Shown piece after piece: positions 53,328 through 62,414 of a stretch of 64,000 nt of DNA. The DNA is taken from contig JAGRPP010000023.1 in the NCBI GenBank assembly GCA_019449415.1, positions 1 to 64,000 of the forward strand, in the 5' to 3' direction. The translations under genes and the position numbers were made by a program. Source of the DNA: Geothrix sp. Its GTDB lineage: Bacteria; Acidobacteriota; Holophagae; Holophagales; Holophagaceae. Every line of letters begins with the position of its first letter. Positions within the stretch are counted from its first letter, which is position 1. The notes under the pieces were generated by a model that was not told where the DNA came from, did not search any database, and was given only the letters and a program-made list of their open reading frames with translations.

Positions 53328-53948
53328 ATGAGGACCGCCGCGCTATCTCTCGTCACGCTGCTGCTTCCGGCCCAGGGGCCGGCCCCCGAGGTTGCCACCC
53401 CCTTCGAGCGGGCGGTGGTGCAGGAGATGAGCGCGGCCCGGATGCGGCCAAGGGCCTACGCGAAGCATCTGCGGGAGCTGCGCTCCGGCTTCGAGGGCAC
53501 GCTCTGGAAGCGGCCCGGCCGCGTACCCCTGCGCACCGAGGAGGGCGTGGCGGCCCTGGACGAGGCCATCGCCTTTCTCGAGTCGGCCCGGCCCCTGGGG
53601 CCGCTGCGCTTCAACGAGGGGCTGGCCCGGGCGGCCCGGGCCCACGCCCGGGACCTCGGGCCCCGCGGCAGCCTGGACCACACCGGCTCCGACGGCAGCC
53701 GCCCGTCGGACCGGCTCAACCGGATTGGCACCTGGCATGGGCTCATCGCGGAGAACATCAGCACCGGCGAGGATGAGGCGCGGCAGGTGGTGATCCAGCT
53801 GCTGATCGACGATGGCGTGCCGGGCCGCGGCCACCGGAAGGGCCTCTTCAATCCGGACCTGCACCAGGCCGGCGCGGGTTCAGCCCCCCACCGTGACTAC
53901 CGGGTGGTGACGGTCATCGACTATGCGGATGGCTTCGTCCTGAAGTGA
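53328..53948 (+). CDS. CAP (SCP/PR1) domain protein
   Basis: The 206-residue product starts three bases after the cysK stop. It has a short signal peptide (MRTAALSLVTLLLPAQG). CAP-type motifs include FERAVVQEMSAARMRPRAYA, LRFNEGLARAARAHARDLG, SLDHTGSDGSRPSDRLNRIG, IAENIST and GRGHRKGLFNPDLHQAGAG. The metal-binding His and Glu positions appear kept. Bacterial CAP proteins are secreted or envelope-associated with poorly known activity. Linkage to cysK looks incidental. Confidence 0.85.
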   Translation: MRTAALSLVTLLLPAQGPAPEVATPFERAVVQEMSAARMRPRAYAKHLRELRSGFEGTLWKRPGRVPLRTEEGVAALDEAIAFLESARPLGPLRFNEGLARAARAHARDLGPRGSLDHTGSDGSRPSDRLNRIGTWHGLIAENISTGEDEARQVVIQLLIDDGVPGRGHRKGLFNPDLHQAGAGSAPHRDYRVVTVIDYADGFVLK

Positions 53949-53987
53949 TCGATTTTCTGCTAGCCTGAATCATCCCTTGGGTGAGAC

Positions 53988-54773
53988 ATGGCTTTCCTTG
54001 CGCGGCTCGGCGCGCCTGTGCGCAGCTTCCTGGAGTTCCTGGGCGATCAGGCTCACCTGGTGCTGCGGACGCTGCGGGACGCCCTGTTCCTGCGGTTCGG
54101 CCAGCTGGCGGTGGTGGGGGCGCAGACGAAGCTGCAGATCCGGTTCACGGGGCTCGACGCGGGGGTGCTCGTGGCCGGGACGGCCCTGCTGCTGGGGGCG
54201 GTGACCTTGATCCAGGCCTTCAGCCAGCTGTCCGGCCTGGGGGCGGAAAACTACATCGGCGCGCTGATGGTGCTGATCATCCTCCGGGAGCTGGGCCCGC
54301 TGCTGACGGCGGTCCTGGTCATCGGCCGCAGCTCCACGGCCATCGCCGCCGAGCTGGGCACCATGCAGCTGAACGGGGAGGTGGATGCCCTGGCGGCCCA
54401 TGGCGTGAATCCCTACCAGTACCTCCTGCTGCCCCGCTGGCTGGGCGTGCTCGTCTCGGTCTTCGCCCTGGTGGTGTTCTTCGACGCGGCGGCCCTTACC
54501 GGCGGCTTTCTCGTGGCCAGGCTGAAGTACGGCGTCACCTTCGGGTTCTTCATGGATTCGGTTCGACAGACGCTGTCCAACCGCGACTTTGCCGCGACCC
54601 TGCTGAAGATCGTGTTCTTCTCGGGAGCCATCACCTTCCACGCCTGCCACTTCGGACTGCGGATCCGCCACAGCCAGACCGAGATCCCCCAGGCGGTCAC
54701 CAAGACCGTGGTGTCGGCCCTGGTGGCGGTGTTCCTGATCGACGGCCTCGTGGCCGCGCTCTTCTACTTCTGA
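53988..54773 (+). CDS. mlaE: MlaE-type ABC transporter permease
   Basis: This membrane subunit of the MCE lipid-transport complex moves phospholipids between the inner and outer membranes. The 261-residue product has the family core LIILRELGPLLTAVLVIGRSSTAIAAELGTM and the DALAAHGVNPYQYLLLPR segment, with about five hydrophobic helices. It begins 39 bases after the CAP gene. Its TGA shares a base with the mlaF start. The soluble components MlaB and MlaC are not next to it. Confidence 0.92.
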   Translation: MAFLARLGAPVRSFLEFLGDQAHLVLRTLRDALFLRFGQLAVVGAQTKLQIRFTGLDAGVLVAGTALLLGAVTLIQAFSQLSGLGAENYIGALMVLIILRELGPLLTAVLVIGRSSTAIAAELGTMQLNGEVDALAAHGVNPYQYLLLPRWLGVLVSVFALVVFFDAAALTGGFLVARLKYGVTFGFFMDSVRQTLSNRDFAATLLKIVFFSGAITFHACHFGLRIRHSQTEIPQAVTKTVVSALVAVFLIDGLVAALFYF

Positions 54774-55438
54774 TGCTCGACCTCCGCGGCCTCGCCTGCG
54801 ATTCGCCCGAGGGGCGGCCCCTGATCGAGGGGCTGGATCTCTCGCTGCCGCGCGGCGCGAACCTCCTGGTGACGGGTGGCAGCGGGTCGGGCAAGAGCCG
54901 CCTGCTGAAGGTGATCGCGGGCGTGGAGCGACCCCGGGCGGGGCAGGTTCAGATCGCGGGCGTTCCCGTCTGGCCCGGCGACGGCGCCCTGGCCCTGGCC
55001 GGGCGCGTCCGGATGGGCTTCGCCTTCGCCGCCGGAGGGCTGCTTTCGAACCTGAGCCTGGCGGACAATGTGGCCCTGCCGTTGCGCTTTCGCGGCCTGT
55101 CGCACCACGAGGTCCAGACCCGGGTCGGGAGCGCGCTGGAGCGCCTGGGTCTGAGCCCGGTGGCCGGGCTCCGGCCCCATGCCGTGAGCAGCGCCGCCCG
55201 CAAGCATGCGAACCTGGCCCGCCTCCTCGCCTTGGGTCCCGAGCTGGCACTGCTGGACGAGCCCCTGGAGGGCCTGGACGCGGTGGACCGCGCGCTGGTC
55301 CTGGACCTGGTGGGCACCTGGGCGGACGATCCGGGCCGCACGCTGGTGATCGCCGCGGAGGACGCCGCCGCCTTCCCAGGCCTCGAGGCTCGTCGACTGG
55401 ACCTGCGCACCCCTTCATCGCCGCCGGAGGCGCCATGA
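54773..55438 (+). CDS. mlaF: MlaF-like ABC transporter ATPase with degenerate motifs
   Basis: This 221-residue ATPase partner of MlaE has intact Walker A (TGGSGSGKSRLLK) and Walker B (LALLDEPLEGLDAVD) motifs. The Q-loop Gln is replaced by Ala (GFAFAAGGLLSNLSLADN). The ABC signature reads VSSAARKHANLARLL instead of LSGG followed by basic residues. The switch His is absent (LVIAAEDAAAF). It overlaps both mlaE (one base) and mlaD (four bases), so the operon is intact and the gene is not decayed. Hydrolysis may be slow or differently regulated. Confidence 0.85.
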   Translation: MLDLRGLACDSPEGRPLIEGLDLSLPRGANLLVTGGSGSGKSRLLKVIAGVERPRAGQVQIAGVPVWPGDGALALAGRVRMGFAFAAGGLLSNLSLADNVALPLRFRGLSHHEVQTRVGSALERLGLSPVAGLRPHAVSSAARKHANLARLLALGPELALLDEPLEGLDAVDRALVLDLVGTWADDPGRTLVIAAEDAAAFPGLEARRLDLRTPSSPPEAP

Positions 55439-56400
55439 ATTTTGAAAAGCAGGACGCCCGTCTGGGGCTCTTTGTCCTCCTGGCCCTGGCCCTCTTCGTG
55501 GGGCTGCTGGCCTACAAGAATGCCGGGGCCGTGACGGAGAAGACGCACCGGCTGGTGGTGCGCCTCGATGAGATGGAAGGGCTCGTGCCCGGCACCGATG
55601 TGCAGCTGAAGGGCTACCGCGTGGGGGCCGTCGATCGGGTGGACATGGTGCAGGAGGGTGTGGATTACCACTTTCTCGCCACCATCACCGTGCGCGAGGA
55701 CATCCGCCTTTGGCGTGGAACCAGGGCCGTGGTGGCGCCCAAGGGCGTGGGTAGCGTGATGCTCGACCTGCAGCTGCCGGAGGTGGCGGAGCGGACCGTG
55801 GTGCTGGCCGCGGGCGACCAGATCCCCGGCGTGGCGGGGGTCTCCCTCGGCGGCGTGCTCGAGCGCGCCGACCGTCTGCTGGCCAACCTGAATGCGTCCC
55901 TGGATGCCGTGAGGGACCGCGTCCAGAAGAAGGGGCTGGGGGATCTGTTGGAGCACCCCTCCGTGGCCCAGAACCTGCGATCCCTGGAGGCCACCCTGCG
56001 CGAATTCCAGGCTCTGGCCCGGGAGGGCCGCGGCCTGACGGCCCATGCGGACCGCAGCATGGCCGGCGCCGACCGGGCCCTCGCGGACCTGGAGAAGAGT
56101 CTGGCCGTGACGCGGTCCCTGCTGGAGACGCGGGGCCCCGAGCTGGACCGGATCCTGGTGAACCTGGCCTCGGTGCTGCAGCAGTCCGACGGCCTGCTGG
56201 CGCGCTTCCGCGCCGAAGACCAGCCCGAGGTCGAGGCCAGCCTCAAGAGTCTGAGGCGGTCGCTGGCCTCCGTGGAGGAGCTTCTCCAGCTGCTCAAGCA
56301 GAAGCCCAGCCGCGCCGTCTGGGGCACGCCGTCCGAGGCGGAACGGGAGCGGGCGAGGAAGGCCCTCGAAGCCGCCCAGGCCATCCCCGGCCCGAAGTGA
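55435..56400 (+). CDS. mlaD: MlaD-type MCE domain protein
   Basis: This membrane-anchored lipid-binding subunit belongs to the Mla/MCE transporter. The 321-residue product has an N-terminal helix (LGLFVLLALALFVGLLAY). The MCE domain follows (about 38-120) with VVRLDEMEGLVPGTDVQLKGYRVG and VAPKGVGSVMLDLQLP. The rest is helical and coiled-coil rich (QALAREGRGLTAHADRSMAG), consistent with a needle or barrel-forming role. The ATG overlaps the mlaF stop as ATGA. It is the last gene of the mlaEFD unit. Confidence 0.9.
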   Translation: MNFEKQDARLGLFVLLALALFVGLLAYKNAGAVTEKTHRLVVRLDEMEGLVPGTDVQLKGYRVGAVDRVDMVQEGVDYHFLATITVREDIRLWRGTRAVVAPKGVGSVMLDLQLPEVAERTVVLAAGDQIPGVAGVSLGGVLERADRLLANLNASLDAVRDRVQKKGLGDLLEHPSVAQNLRSLEATLREFQALAREGRGLTAHADRSMAGADRALADLEKSLAVTRSLLETRGPELDRILVNLASVLQQSDGLLARFRAEDQPEVEASLKSLRRSLASVEELLQLLKQKPSRAVWGTPSEAERERARKALEAAQAIPGPK

Positions 56401-56601
56401 CGGAGCCCTCCAGGGAGATTCCCTGGCGGGGGGTGGTTCGAATTTTGCGACCTTGTTTCAGACTCAACGCGGCCCATGCTGGGGACCTGTTTCCAGGGGG
56501 CGCCGTGCCATGCGGCGGCCTTGGGTGTCCTATATGCGCTGCTCCGCCAGGAGGCTTGGCCTGTCGGCGGCCGGCGGCGCCCGATCCCAGAAGGAGGATT
56601 C

Positions 56602-57156
56602 ATGGGCAGCATCGCAACCATCCACAACGGGGTGAATGTGGAGGACCTCAACGCCACGGTCGCCCAGGTGAAGGCCAATCCCGCCCTCGCCAAGTTCACC
56701 TTCCGTTCCAAGGCCAAGTGGATCAACCGGGCCCACTCCCAGAGCACCTTCGACTCCCTCTACGGAGCGGGGCAGGAGCACAAGCGGGCCACGCCCATGT
56801 TCCTCGAGGGTGACGAGCCCGCCGCCCTGCTGGGCACGGACCTCGCCCCCAACGCGGGCGAGGCGGCCCTGCACGCCCTGAGTTCCTGCCTTAGCGTCAC
56901 CTACGCCTACACGGCCGCGGCCATGGGGCTGGACATCACCAGCCTCAGCTTCGACATGGAGACGGACACCGATCTCCGGGGCTTCCTCGAACTGGACAAG
57001 GCCATCCGGCCCGGGCTCTCCCAGATCCGGGTGAAGGTGAACCTCGCCTGCAGCGGCACACCCCAGCAGATCAAGGAACTCCACGAGCAGGTGATGCGGA
57101 CTTCACCGCTGTACGACACCTTCAAGAACCCCGTGGACATCCGGATGAGCCACTGA
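56602..57156 (+). CDS. OsmC/Ohr-family protein
   Basis: OsmC/Ohr proteins reduce organic hydroperoxides with a catalytic cysteine pair. The 184-residue product follows a strong AAGGAGG site at ATG 56602. It has the OsmC fold motifs AKWINRAHSQSTFDSLYG, the Cys in ALHALSSCLSVTYAYTAAAMG, and Cys in VKVNLACSGTPQQIKEL. The GTDLAPNAGEAALHAL segment matches the family. The second Cys is not in the usual VxYxxxC context, so peroxidase activity is uncertain. The 200 bases upstream (56401-56601) hold no gene and no clear promoter. Confidence 0.85.
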   Translation: MGSIATIHNGVNVEDLNATVAQVKANPALAKFTFRSKAKWINRAHSQSTFDSLYGAGQEHKRATPMFLEGDEPAALLGTDLAPNAGEAALHALSSCLSVTYAYTAAAMGLDITSLSFDMETDTDLRGFLELDKAIRPGLSQIRVKVNLACSGTPQQIKELHEQVMRTSPLYDTFKNPVDIRMSH

Positions 57157-57159
57157 GTT

Positions 57160-59793
57160 CTAATTTCCCGTTTCATCCTGGCCCGCCAGGCCCTGCAGCA
57201 GCTGCCGAAGTTCGGTGAGGGTGAAGGGCTTCTGGAGGGCCAGGACGGCGGGGAAACCCGCGAGCAACAGCTTCAGTTCGTTGTCCAGGAATCCCGTGGT
57301 CACGAGGACCCGGAGGCCCGGCCGTAGCTGGAGGATGCGGGGGAGGGTCTCGGCCCCGCTGAGGCCTGGCATGTTGTGATCGAGGATCACGAGGTCCGCC
57401 GGCAGGCCCGCGTCCAGGCGGCGGATGGCCTCCAGCCCGCTGGAGGCCGTCTCCACCTGGTGGCCGAGCTGCTCGAGCATGGCCGGCAGGATGCTCCGGA
57501 TCAGGGCATCGTCATCCACCACGAGGATGCGGAGGCTGGCCGCCTGGGGTGCGGAGGCGACCGGCTTGGCCCCAGCAGTCTCCGCGCCTTTTTCGGCGGC
57601 GGGGAAGCTGAGGCTGATGCGGGTGCCCTTGCCCACCTCGCTCTGGATGTCCAGGGCACCCCCGTGGGCCTTCATGGTGCCGTAGACCATGGCCAGGCCC
57701 AGCCCCGTGCCCCGGCCCGTGGGCTTGGTGGTGAAGAAGGGTTCGGTGACGCGGGGGAGGACCTCTGCGGGAATGCCCTGGCCCGTGTCGGCCACCACCA
57801 GGATCACCTGGGCGCCCTGCCGCCGGGTGCGGACCTGGAGCGTTCCGCCGCGGGGCATGGCGTCGAAGGCGTTCACGCAGAGGTTCATGAAGGCGCTGCC
57901 CAGGGTGCTCGGCTCACCCATGATGGGCGGGAGGTCGTCTTCGAGTTGGACATCGAAGATGAACCGCTGCCGGCTCGTGCGGACGAGCAGATCGAGTTCC
58001 TCGCGGACCATGGTGTTGAGATCCATGATCCGGGCCTCCTGCAGCCCCTTTCGCGCGAAGTCCGTGAGGCCCTTCACCAGGTCCCGCCCTCGGCCAGCTG
58101 CTTTCTCGATGGTCTGGAGCGAGTGCGTCAGAGCGTCGTCGCCCTGTGCCTTGGCCTGCAGCAGGGAGGACATCCCCAGGATGGCGGCCAGCACATTGTT
58201 CATGTCGTGGGCGATGCCACCCGCCAGGCTGCCCAGGCTGTCCAGCTTCTGGGCGTGCTGGATCTCGGTTTCCAGCTTCAGTCGCTCGTCCTCCGCGCGC
58301 CGCCGCTCGGTGAGATCCTGGACGAAGACCAGCATGGCCTGCCCAGCGGGAAGGTCCAGCAAGACGGACTGGGCCTCCACCCAGACCTCGCGCCCCTTGA
58401 GGGTAAGGAGGGTCATGGCCAAGGGCTGGGCGGGCAGGTTCCATTCGTGGAGGGCGCGGACCCGCTCTCTCACCACGGCCTGAAAGTTGGGGTGGATGAA
58501 GGGCATGACCTCGCGATTCAGGATGCTGCCGGGATCCTCAGCCTCCAGGATCCGTGCCAGCGCCAGGTTCGCGTGAAGGATGCGCCCCTCCCGGTGGATG
58601 AACATGGGAGCGGGCGAGGACTCGAAGAGGTGCCGGAAGCGGGTCTCGCTCTCGCGGATCTGCCGGCTGGCCTGAACTTCCTGGGTGATGTCGCGGAGGA
58701 AGGCGACGATCTCGCCCTTGGAACTCATGAGGGAAGTGGTGACCTCCAGGTCGAGGATACGGCCATCCTTGGCGCGGTGCTGCGTCCGGAAGCGGTGCTC
58801 CATATCCAGGCCCTGCTGGATGGTCGCAATGCGGCGGGCGATCTCTTCAGGGGTTTCCTGGGCCTCGACCAGGGAGATGGGCTGTCCCAGGAGCTCCTCC
58901 CGGTCGTACCCGGACAGGCGACAGTAGGTCTCGTTCACCCACTGGAGGTGCCCCTCCCGATCCAGGAACCACAGGCTGTCCGGCGTGGTGGCCCGGATGG
59001 CCTCGAAGCGCTGGGATCGCTCCTTCAGCTCCTCGACCATCCGCTGGTGCACCTGCGCCGACCGCACGAGCCGCCGCACCCAGACGAAGATGGCGGCCGC
59101 GCCCATGAGCCAGAACGAGGCGACGGCCAGCAGGGAGATGGCCTTGTGGGACAAGCCGAGGGCCGAAGGGCCCGACCCGACCGGTACCGTGACGCTGATG
59201 CCGCCCCGGACATCACCCACCTTGTAGCCCTGCTGGGCATGGCAGGTCAGGCAGCTCGAATCGACGAGGAAGGCGCCCATGTAGCGCAGCACCGGGCGAC
59301 CCTTCTCCCGCAGCACTTCGGAGTAGTTCCGGGCGCCGCGCTCGAAGGATTCGAGGGCCCGCCGCTCCCAGGCATCCGGCGCATTCTCGGGCCGGATGGG
59401 GTGGAGGCTGGTGAGGTGGCCCTGCAGTCCGTAGGCATCGGCTCCGAGTTCGTGCACCATCCGCGTCATGTAGGCGGGGTTCACCAGCGTGAGGGTCCTC
59501 CCCTGGGTGGTGGTGATGTCCCGATCCGGCCGGTGGGACAGATGCGGATTGGGGGGCGTCTTCTCGTTGAGTGGCACATAGACCCCGCCCCGCTCCGAGG
59601 CCCAGCGGCGGTAGGCCAGATCCTTGTGGTAGCTGTCCATGGCCCGGTTGAGGGCGATCTCCCGCTCCTCCCGGGTGGAGAAATACAGGACCACCCCCAG
59701 GATGCAGCCCACGATCACCGACCAGATGCCGAGCAGGAACAGGAAGGTCCTGGGCATGCTCGGCCGGATCAGGGCGGTGGGGACTTTGAACAT
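57160..59793 (-). CDS. Hybrid sensor histidine kinase with haem-type CxxCH sensor domain
   Basis: The 877-residue membrane sensor kinase has helix 1 at about 15-37 and helix 2 at about 218-240. Between them is a Tll0287-like (DUF3365) periplasmic domain with CLTCH (Cys181, Cys184, His185), a c-type haem motif. Two PAS domains follow (about 263-380 and 385-500). HisKA has His529 (GGIAHDMNNVLA). HATPase includes DTGQGIP and GTGLGLAMV, and a C-terminal receiver includes VVDDDALIR and VILDHNMPG. It lies 55 bases downstream of cheB on the same strand. Redox or haem-iron-dependent signalling is likely, with unknown output. Confidence 0.9.
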   Translation of the reverse strand: MFKVPTALIRPSMPRTFLFLLGIWSVIVGCILGVVLYFSTREEREIALNRAMDSYHKDLAYRRWASERGGVYVPLNEKTPPNPHLSHRPDRDITTTQGRTLTLVNPAYMTRMVHELGADAYGLQGHLTSLHPIRPENAPDAWERRALESFERGARNYSEVLREKGRPVLRYMGAFLVDSSCLTCHAQQGYKVGDVRGGISVTVPVGSGPSALGLSHKAISLLAVASFWLMGAAAIFVWVRRLVRSAQVHQRMVEELKERSQRFEAIRATTPDSLWFLDREGHLQWVNETYCRLSGYDREELLGQPISLVEAQETPEEIARRIATIQQGLDMEHRFRTQHRAKDGRILDLEVTTSLMSSKGEIVAFLRDITQEVQASRQIRESETRFRHLFESSPAPMFIHREGRILHANLALARILEAEDPGSILNREVMPFIHPNFQAVVRERVRALHEWNLPAQPLAMTLLTLKGREVWVEAQSVLLDLPAGQAMLVFVQDLTERRRAEDERLKLETEIQHAQKLDSLGSLAGGIAHDMNNVLAAILGMSSLLQAKAQGDDALTHSLQTIEKAAGRGRDLVKGLTDFARKGLQEARIMDLNTMVREELDLLVRTSRQRFIFDVQLEDDLPPIMGEPSTLGSAFMNLCVNAFDAMPRGGTLQVRTRRQGAQVILVVADTGQGIPAEVLPRVTEPFFTTKPTGRGTGLGLAMVYGTMKAHGGALDIQSEVGKGTRISLSFPAAEKGAETAGAKPVASAPQAASLRILVVDDDALIRSILPAMLEQLGHQVETASSGLEAIRRLDAGLPADLVILDHNMPGLSGAETLPRILQLRPGLRVLVTTGFLDNELKLLLAGFPAVLALQKPFTLTELRQLLQGLAGQDETGN

Positions 59794-59848
59794 GGTGGGG
59801 CCGGGGGAAGTCAGGGCCGGGCGGCCGTTGAAGGTCGGGAAAGGGCGG

Positions 59849-60910
59849 TCAGGGCTGGCGTTCGCACCACTCTGCGATGACGCGGGGTATCAGGGGAAGG
59901 GGACATTGTTCCATCACGGCGCCGCGGGCCCAGGCGACCCGGGGCATGCCGTAGACCACGCAGGTGGCCTCGTCCTGGCCGAGGGTGCGGGCGCCCCGCT
60001 GGCGCATGCGAAGGAGGCCCCTGGCACCATCCTCGCCCATGCCCGTGAGGATGATGCCCAAGGCGTGGGGGCCGCAGGCTTCAGCCACGGATTCGAAGAG
60101 CACATCCACCGAGGGCAGGTGGCGGGAGACCCGTTCGCCCTCCCGGAGCTGGGCGGCCAGGCCCGCGCCGCGGCGCACCGTGGTGAAGTGCTGGTCGCTG
60201 GGGGCGAGGTAGACCGTTCCGCCCCGAAGGGGCTCCCCGTCTTCGGCCACCTTCACCGTGGCGGCGCTGGCCCGGTCGAGGCGGTCCGCGAAGGCCGGGG
60301 TGAAGCCGGGGAGCATGTGCTGAACCACGGCGATGGGCGGAAGGTTATCTGGAATGGCTTCGAAGATCCGCCGGAGGGCCTCGGTGCCCCCCGTGCTGGA
60401 GCCGATGGCGATGAGGCTGCGGCCGGCCCGGGCTCGGGCGGCCAGGGGGGCCATGAGGGTCGTGGGGGCCGGGGCGGGGGCACTGGCGGCGCGGTGGATC
60501 CGGGCGAAGGAGGCCGCATGAACGGTCTCGGCGATTTCGGCCCCCATGGCTTCCAGACCCACGGCCTGATCCAGGGCGGGCTTGCCGATCACATCCACGG
60601 CGCCGAGGCCCAGCGCGTCGAGGGCCGTGGCGGTGCCCTTGTCCGTGAGGCTGGAGAGCATCACCACCGGCATCGGATGGGCCCGCATGAGCTTGTCCAG
60701 GAAGGTGAGACCGTCCATGCGGGGCATCTCGACATCCAGCGTCAGGACATCCGGCGAGAGCTGCTTGATCTTCTCCCGGGCATCGTAGGGATCCCGGGCC
60801 GTGCCCACGACTTCGAGCAGGGGGTGACGGGCGAGGATGGCGCTGAGCACCTGGCGGACCAGGGCGCTGTCATCCACGACGAGCACGCGCCGCTTCGCGT
60901 CGGCGCTCAT
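59849..60910 (-). CDS. cheB: Chemotaxis protein-glutamate methylesterase CheB
   Basis: CheB removes methyl groups from chemoreceptors and is activated by CheA phosphorylation. The 353-residue product has an N-terminal receiver (VLVVDDSALVRQVL, DVLTLDVEMPRMDGLTFL, VVMLSSLTDKG) and a C-terminal esterase domain. Catalytic residues are visible in IGSSTGGTEALRRIF (Ser), VVQHMLPGFT (His) and GIILTGMGEDGARGL (Asp). An Ala/Pro linker joins the two domains. The ATG overlaps the cheD stop as ATGA. Confidence 0.96.
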   Translation of the reverse strand: MSADAKRRVLVVDDSALVRQVLSAILARHPLLEVVGTARDPYDAREKIKQLSPDVLTLDVEMPRMDGLTFLDKLMRAHPMPVVMLSSLTDKGTATALDALGLGAVDVIGKPALDQAVGLEAMGAEIAETVHAASFARIHRAASAPAPAPTTLMAPLAARARAGRSLIAIGSSTGGTEALRRIFEAIPDNLPPIAVVQHMLPGFTPAFADRLDRASAATVKVAEDGEPLRGGTVYLAPSDQHFTTVRRGAGLAAQLREGERVSRHLPSVDVLFESVAEACGPHALGIILTGMGEDGARGLLRMRQRGARTLGQDEATCVVYGMPRVAWARGAVMEQCPLPLIPRVIAEWCERQP

Positions 60911-61518
60911 GAGAAGAGTTCCACATCGCCCTCGAGGGGCACTTGGCTGACTTCGCGGAAGTAGGAGCGTTCGCGGTCGAGGACGGTGTCGTTGTGGGTG
61001 TGCTCGATGCGCTTGACGAGGACCTGGCCCGTGTGGGGAAAGAAGTAGACCTTGCGGGGGCAGGAGCCCCCCATGTCCTCGTTCCAGAGGGGGATGTTCT
61101 CCGCCCGGAGGAAGCCCCGGACGAAGTCGATGTTCTGCGCGCCGACATCGGTGAGCCCCCGCATGACCTTGCCGCCACCGAAGGCCTTGGCCACCAGGCG
61201 GTCCCGCTGGGCGCCGAGGTGCAGCAGGTTGTTGATGAGGTATTCCATCGCGGCGGCGCCGTAACGGGCCGCGTAGAACACATCGGGATCGCGCTCCCCC
61301 TGCTTCACAGGGAGCATGAAGTGGTTCATGCCACCCACCATGGCGATGGGATCCAGGAGACACGCGGCGACGCAGCTTCCCAATACGGTGACGATCACCT
61401 CGTCCTCGGTCGTGGCGTAAAACTCGCCGGGGAGGATCTTCATGGCCTGGCGGTTGAAGTGCCGATCCAGGTACTTCGAGGCCCGGCCGAGCACCAGGGG
61501 GACGGGGGGCGGGCTCAC
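60907..61518 (-). CDS. cheD: Chemoreceptor glutamine deamidase CheD
   Basis: CheD converts receptor glutamines to glutamates. The 203-residue product shows ASKYLDRHFNRQAMKILPGEF and the catalytic Cys in VTVLGSCVAACLLD. The His motif follows in GGMNHFMLP, with KAFGGGKVM after it. The GTG start overlaps the cheR stop as GTGA. It is placed between cheR and cheB in one transcription unit. Confidence 0.93.
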   Translation of the reverse strand: MSPPPVPLVLGRASKYLDRHFNRQAMKILPGEFYATTEDEVIVTVLGSCVAACLLDPIAMVGGMNHFMLPVKQGERDPDVFYAARYGAAAMEYLINNLLHLGAQRDRLVAKAFGGGKVMRGLTDVGAQNIDFVRGFLRAENIPLWNEDMGGSCPRKVYFFPHTGQVLVKRIEHTHNDTVLDRERSYFREVSQVPLEGDVELFS

Positions 61519-62414
61519 GGCGTGCCCTCCTTCCGCCGGTAGATGGTCTGGCCCAGGGACTGGAAGCCCAGGGCTGCATCCAGCAGGGCCTCGGAATGGC
61601 CAACGAACAGGAGGCCCCCCGGGACCAGGGCCTGCCGGAACCGGCCCAGCAGCTCCCGCTGGGTGGGCTTGTCGAAGTAGATCATCACATTGCGGCAGAA
61701 GATGGCCTGGAAGGGCCCCCCCTCCAGGGGCCAGGCGGCATCGCGCAGGTTCATCTGCTGGAAGGAGACCAGATCCCGGACTTCGGGCCGCACGCGCGCC
61801 TGGCCGCGGCGCTCGCCCGTGCCGCGCAGGAACGCGAAGCGCTTCCACTCGTCCGACAGCCCCTCGATGCGGGCCATGGGGTAGATGCCGCGGGCGGCGG
61901 TCTCCAGCACGGCGGTGTCCAGATCCGTGGCTACGATCTGGATGCGGGCCGAGGGGCCGAAGGCCTTCAGCAGGGTCATGGCCAGGGTGTAGGGCTCCTC
62001 GCCGGTGGAGCAGCCGGCGCTCCAGACGCGGAGCTTGCCCGTGGCGGCGCCCGAGGCCGTCAGCAGCTCCACCAGCCGCGTGAAATGGTGCCCTTCCCGG
62101 AAGAAGCTCGTGAGGTTCGTGGTGAGGGCGTTGATGAACTCGGCCCACTCGCTGGAGTCGGTCTCGCCGACCTTCTCCAGGTAGGCCTCGTAGTCGGGCA
62201 GGCCCAGGACGCGCAGCCGCTTGGCCAGGCGGGACTGGACCATCGTGAGCTTGTGGGGGGCCAGGGCGATGCCCGAATGGTCGTGCAGGAGGTTGCGCAG
62301 GGCCTGGAAGGTCTCCTGGGACAGCGGCACGCGGTCGGGACCGGCGACCTCCCGGAGCGCCGGTCCCCGGGATACCGGGCCCCGGGGCGCGAGGTCCGCG
62401 GTGAACCGCTTCAT
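61515..62414 (-). CDS. cheR: Chemotaxis protein methyltransferase CheR
   Basis: CheR methylates receptor glutamates using S-adenosylmethionine. The 299-residue product has the N-terminal helical domain (LRNLLHDHSGIALAPHKLTMVQSRLAKRL), NLTSFFREGHHF, the SAM-binding VWSAGCSTGEEPYTLAM, TDLDTAVLETAARGIYP and FCRNVMIYFDKPTQ. About 30 extra Pro/Arg-rich residues precede the domain. The ATG overlaps the cheA stop. Confidence 0.96.
   Translation of the reverse strand: MKRFTADLAPRGPVSRGPALREVAGPDRVPLSQETFQALRNLLHDHSGIALAPHKLTMVQSRLAKRLRVLGLPDYEAYLEKVGETDSSEWAEFINALTTNLTSFFREGHHFTRLVELLTASGAATGKLRVWSAGCSTGEEPYTLAMTLLKAFGPSARIQIVATDLDTAVLETAARGIYPMARIEGLSDEWKRFAFLRGTGERRGQARVRPEVRDLVSFQQMNLRDAAWPLEGGPFQAIFCRNVMIYFDKPTQRELLGRFRQALVPGGLLFVGHSEALLDAALGFQSLGQTIYRRKEGTP

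Noticed and set aside
56420..56460. Possible tRNA T-loop (GGTTCGAAT) upstream of the OsmC-family gene
   Set aside because: No acceptor or anticodon stems can be drawn around it, and the following bases break the T-stem.
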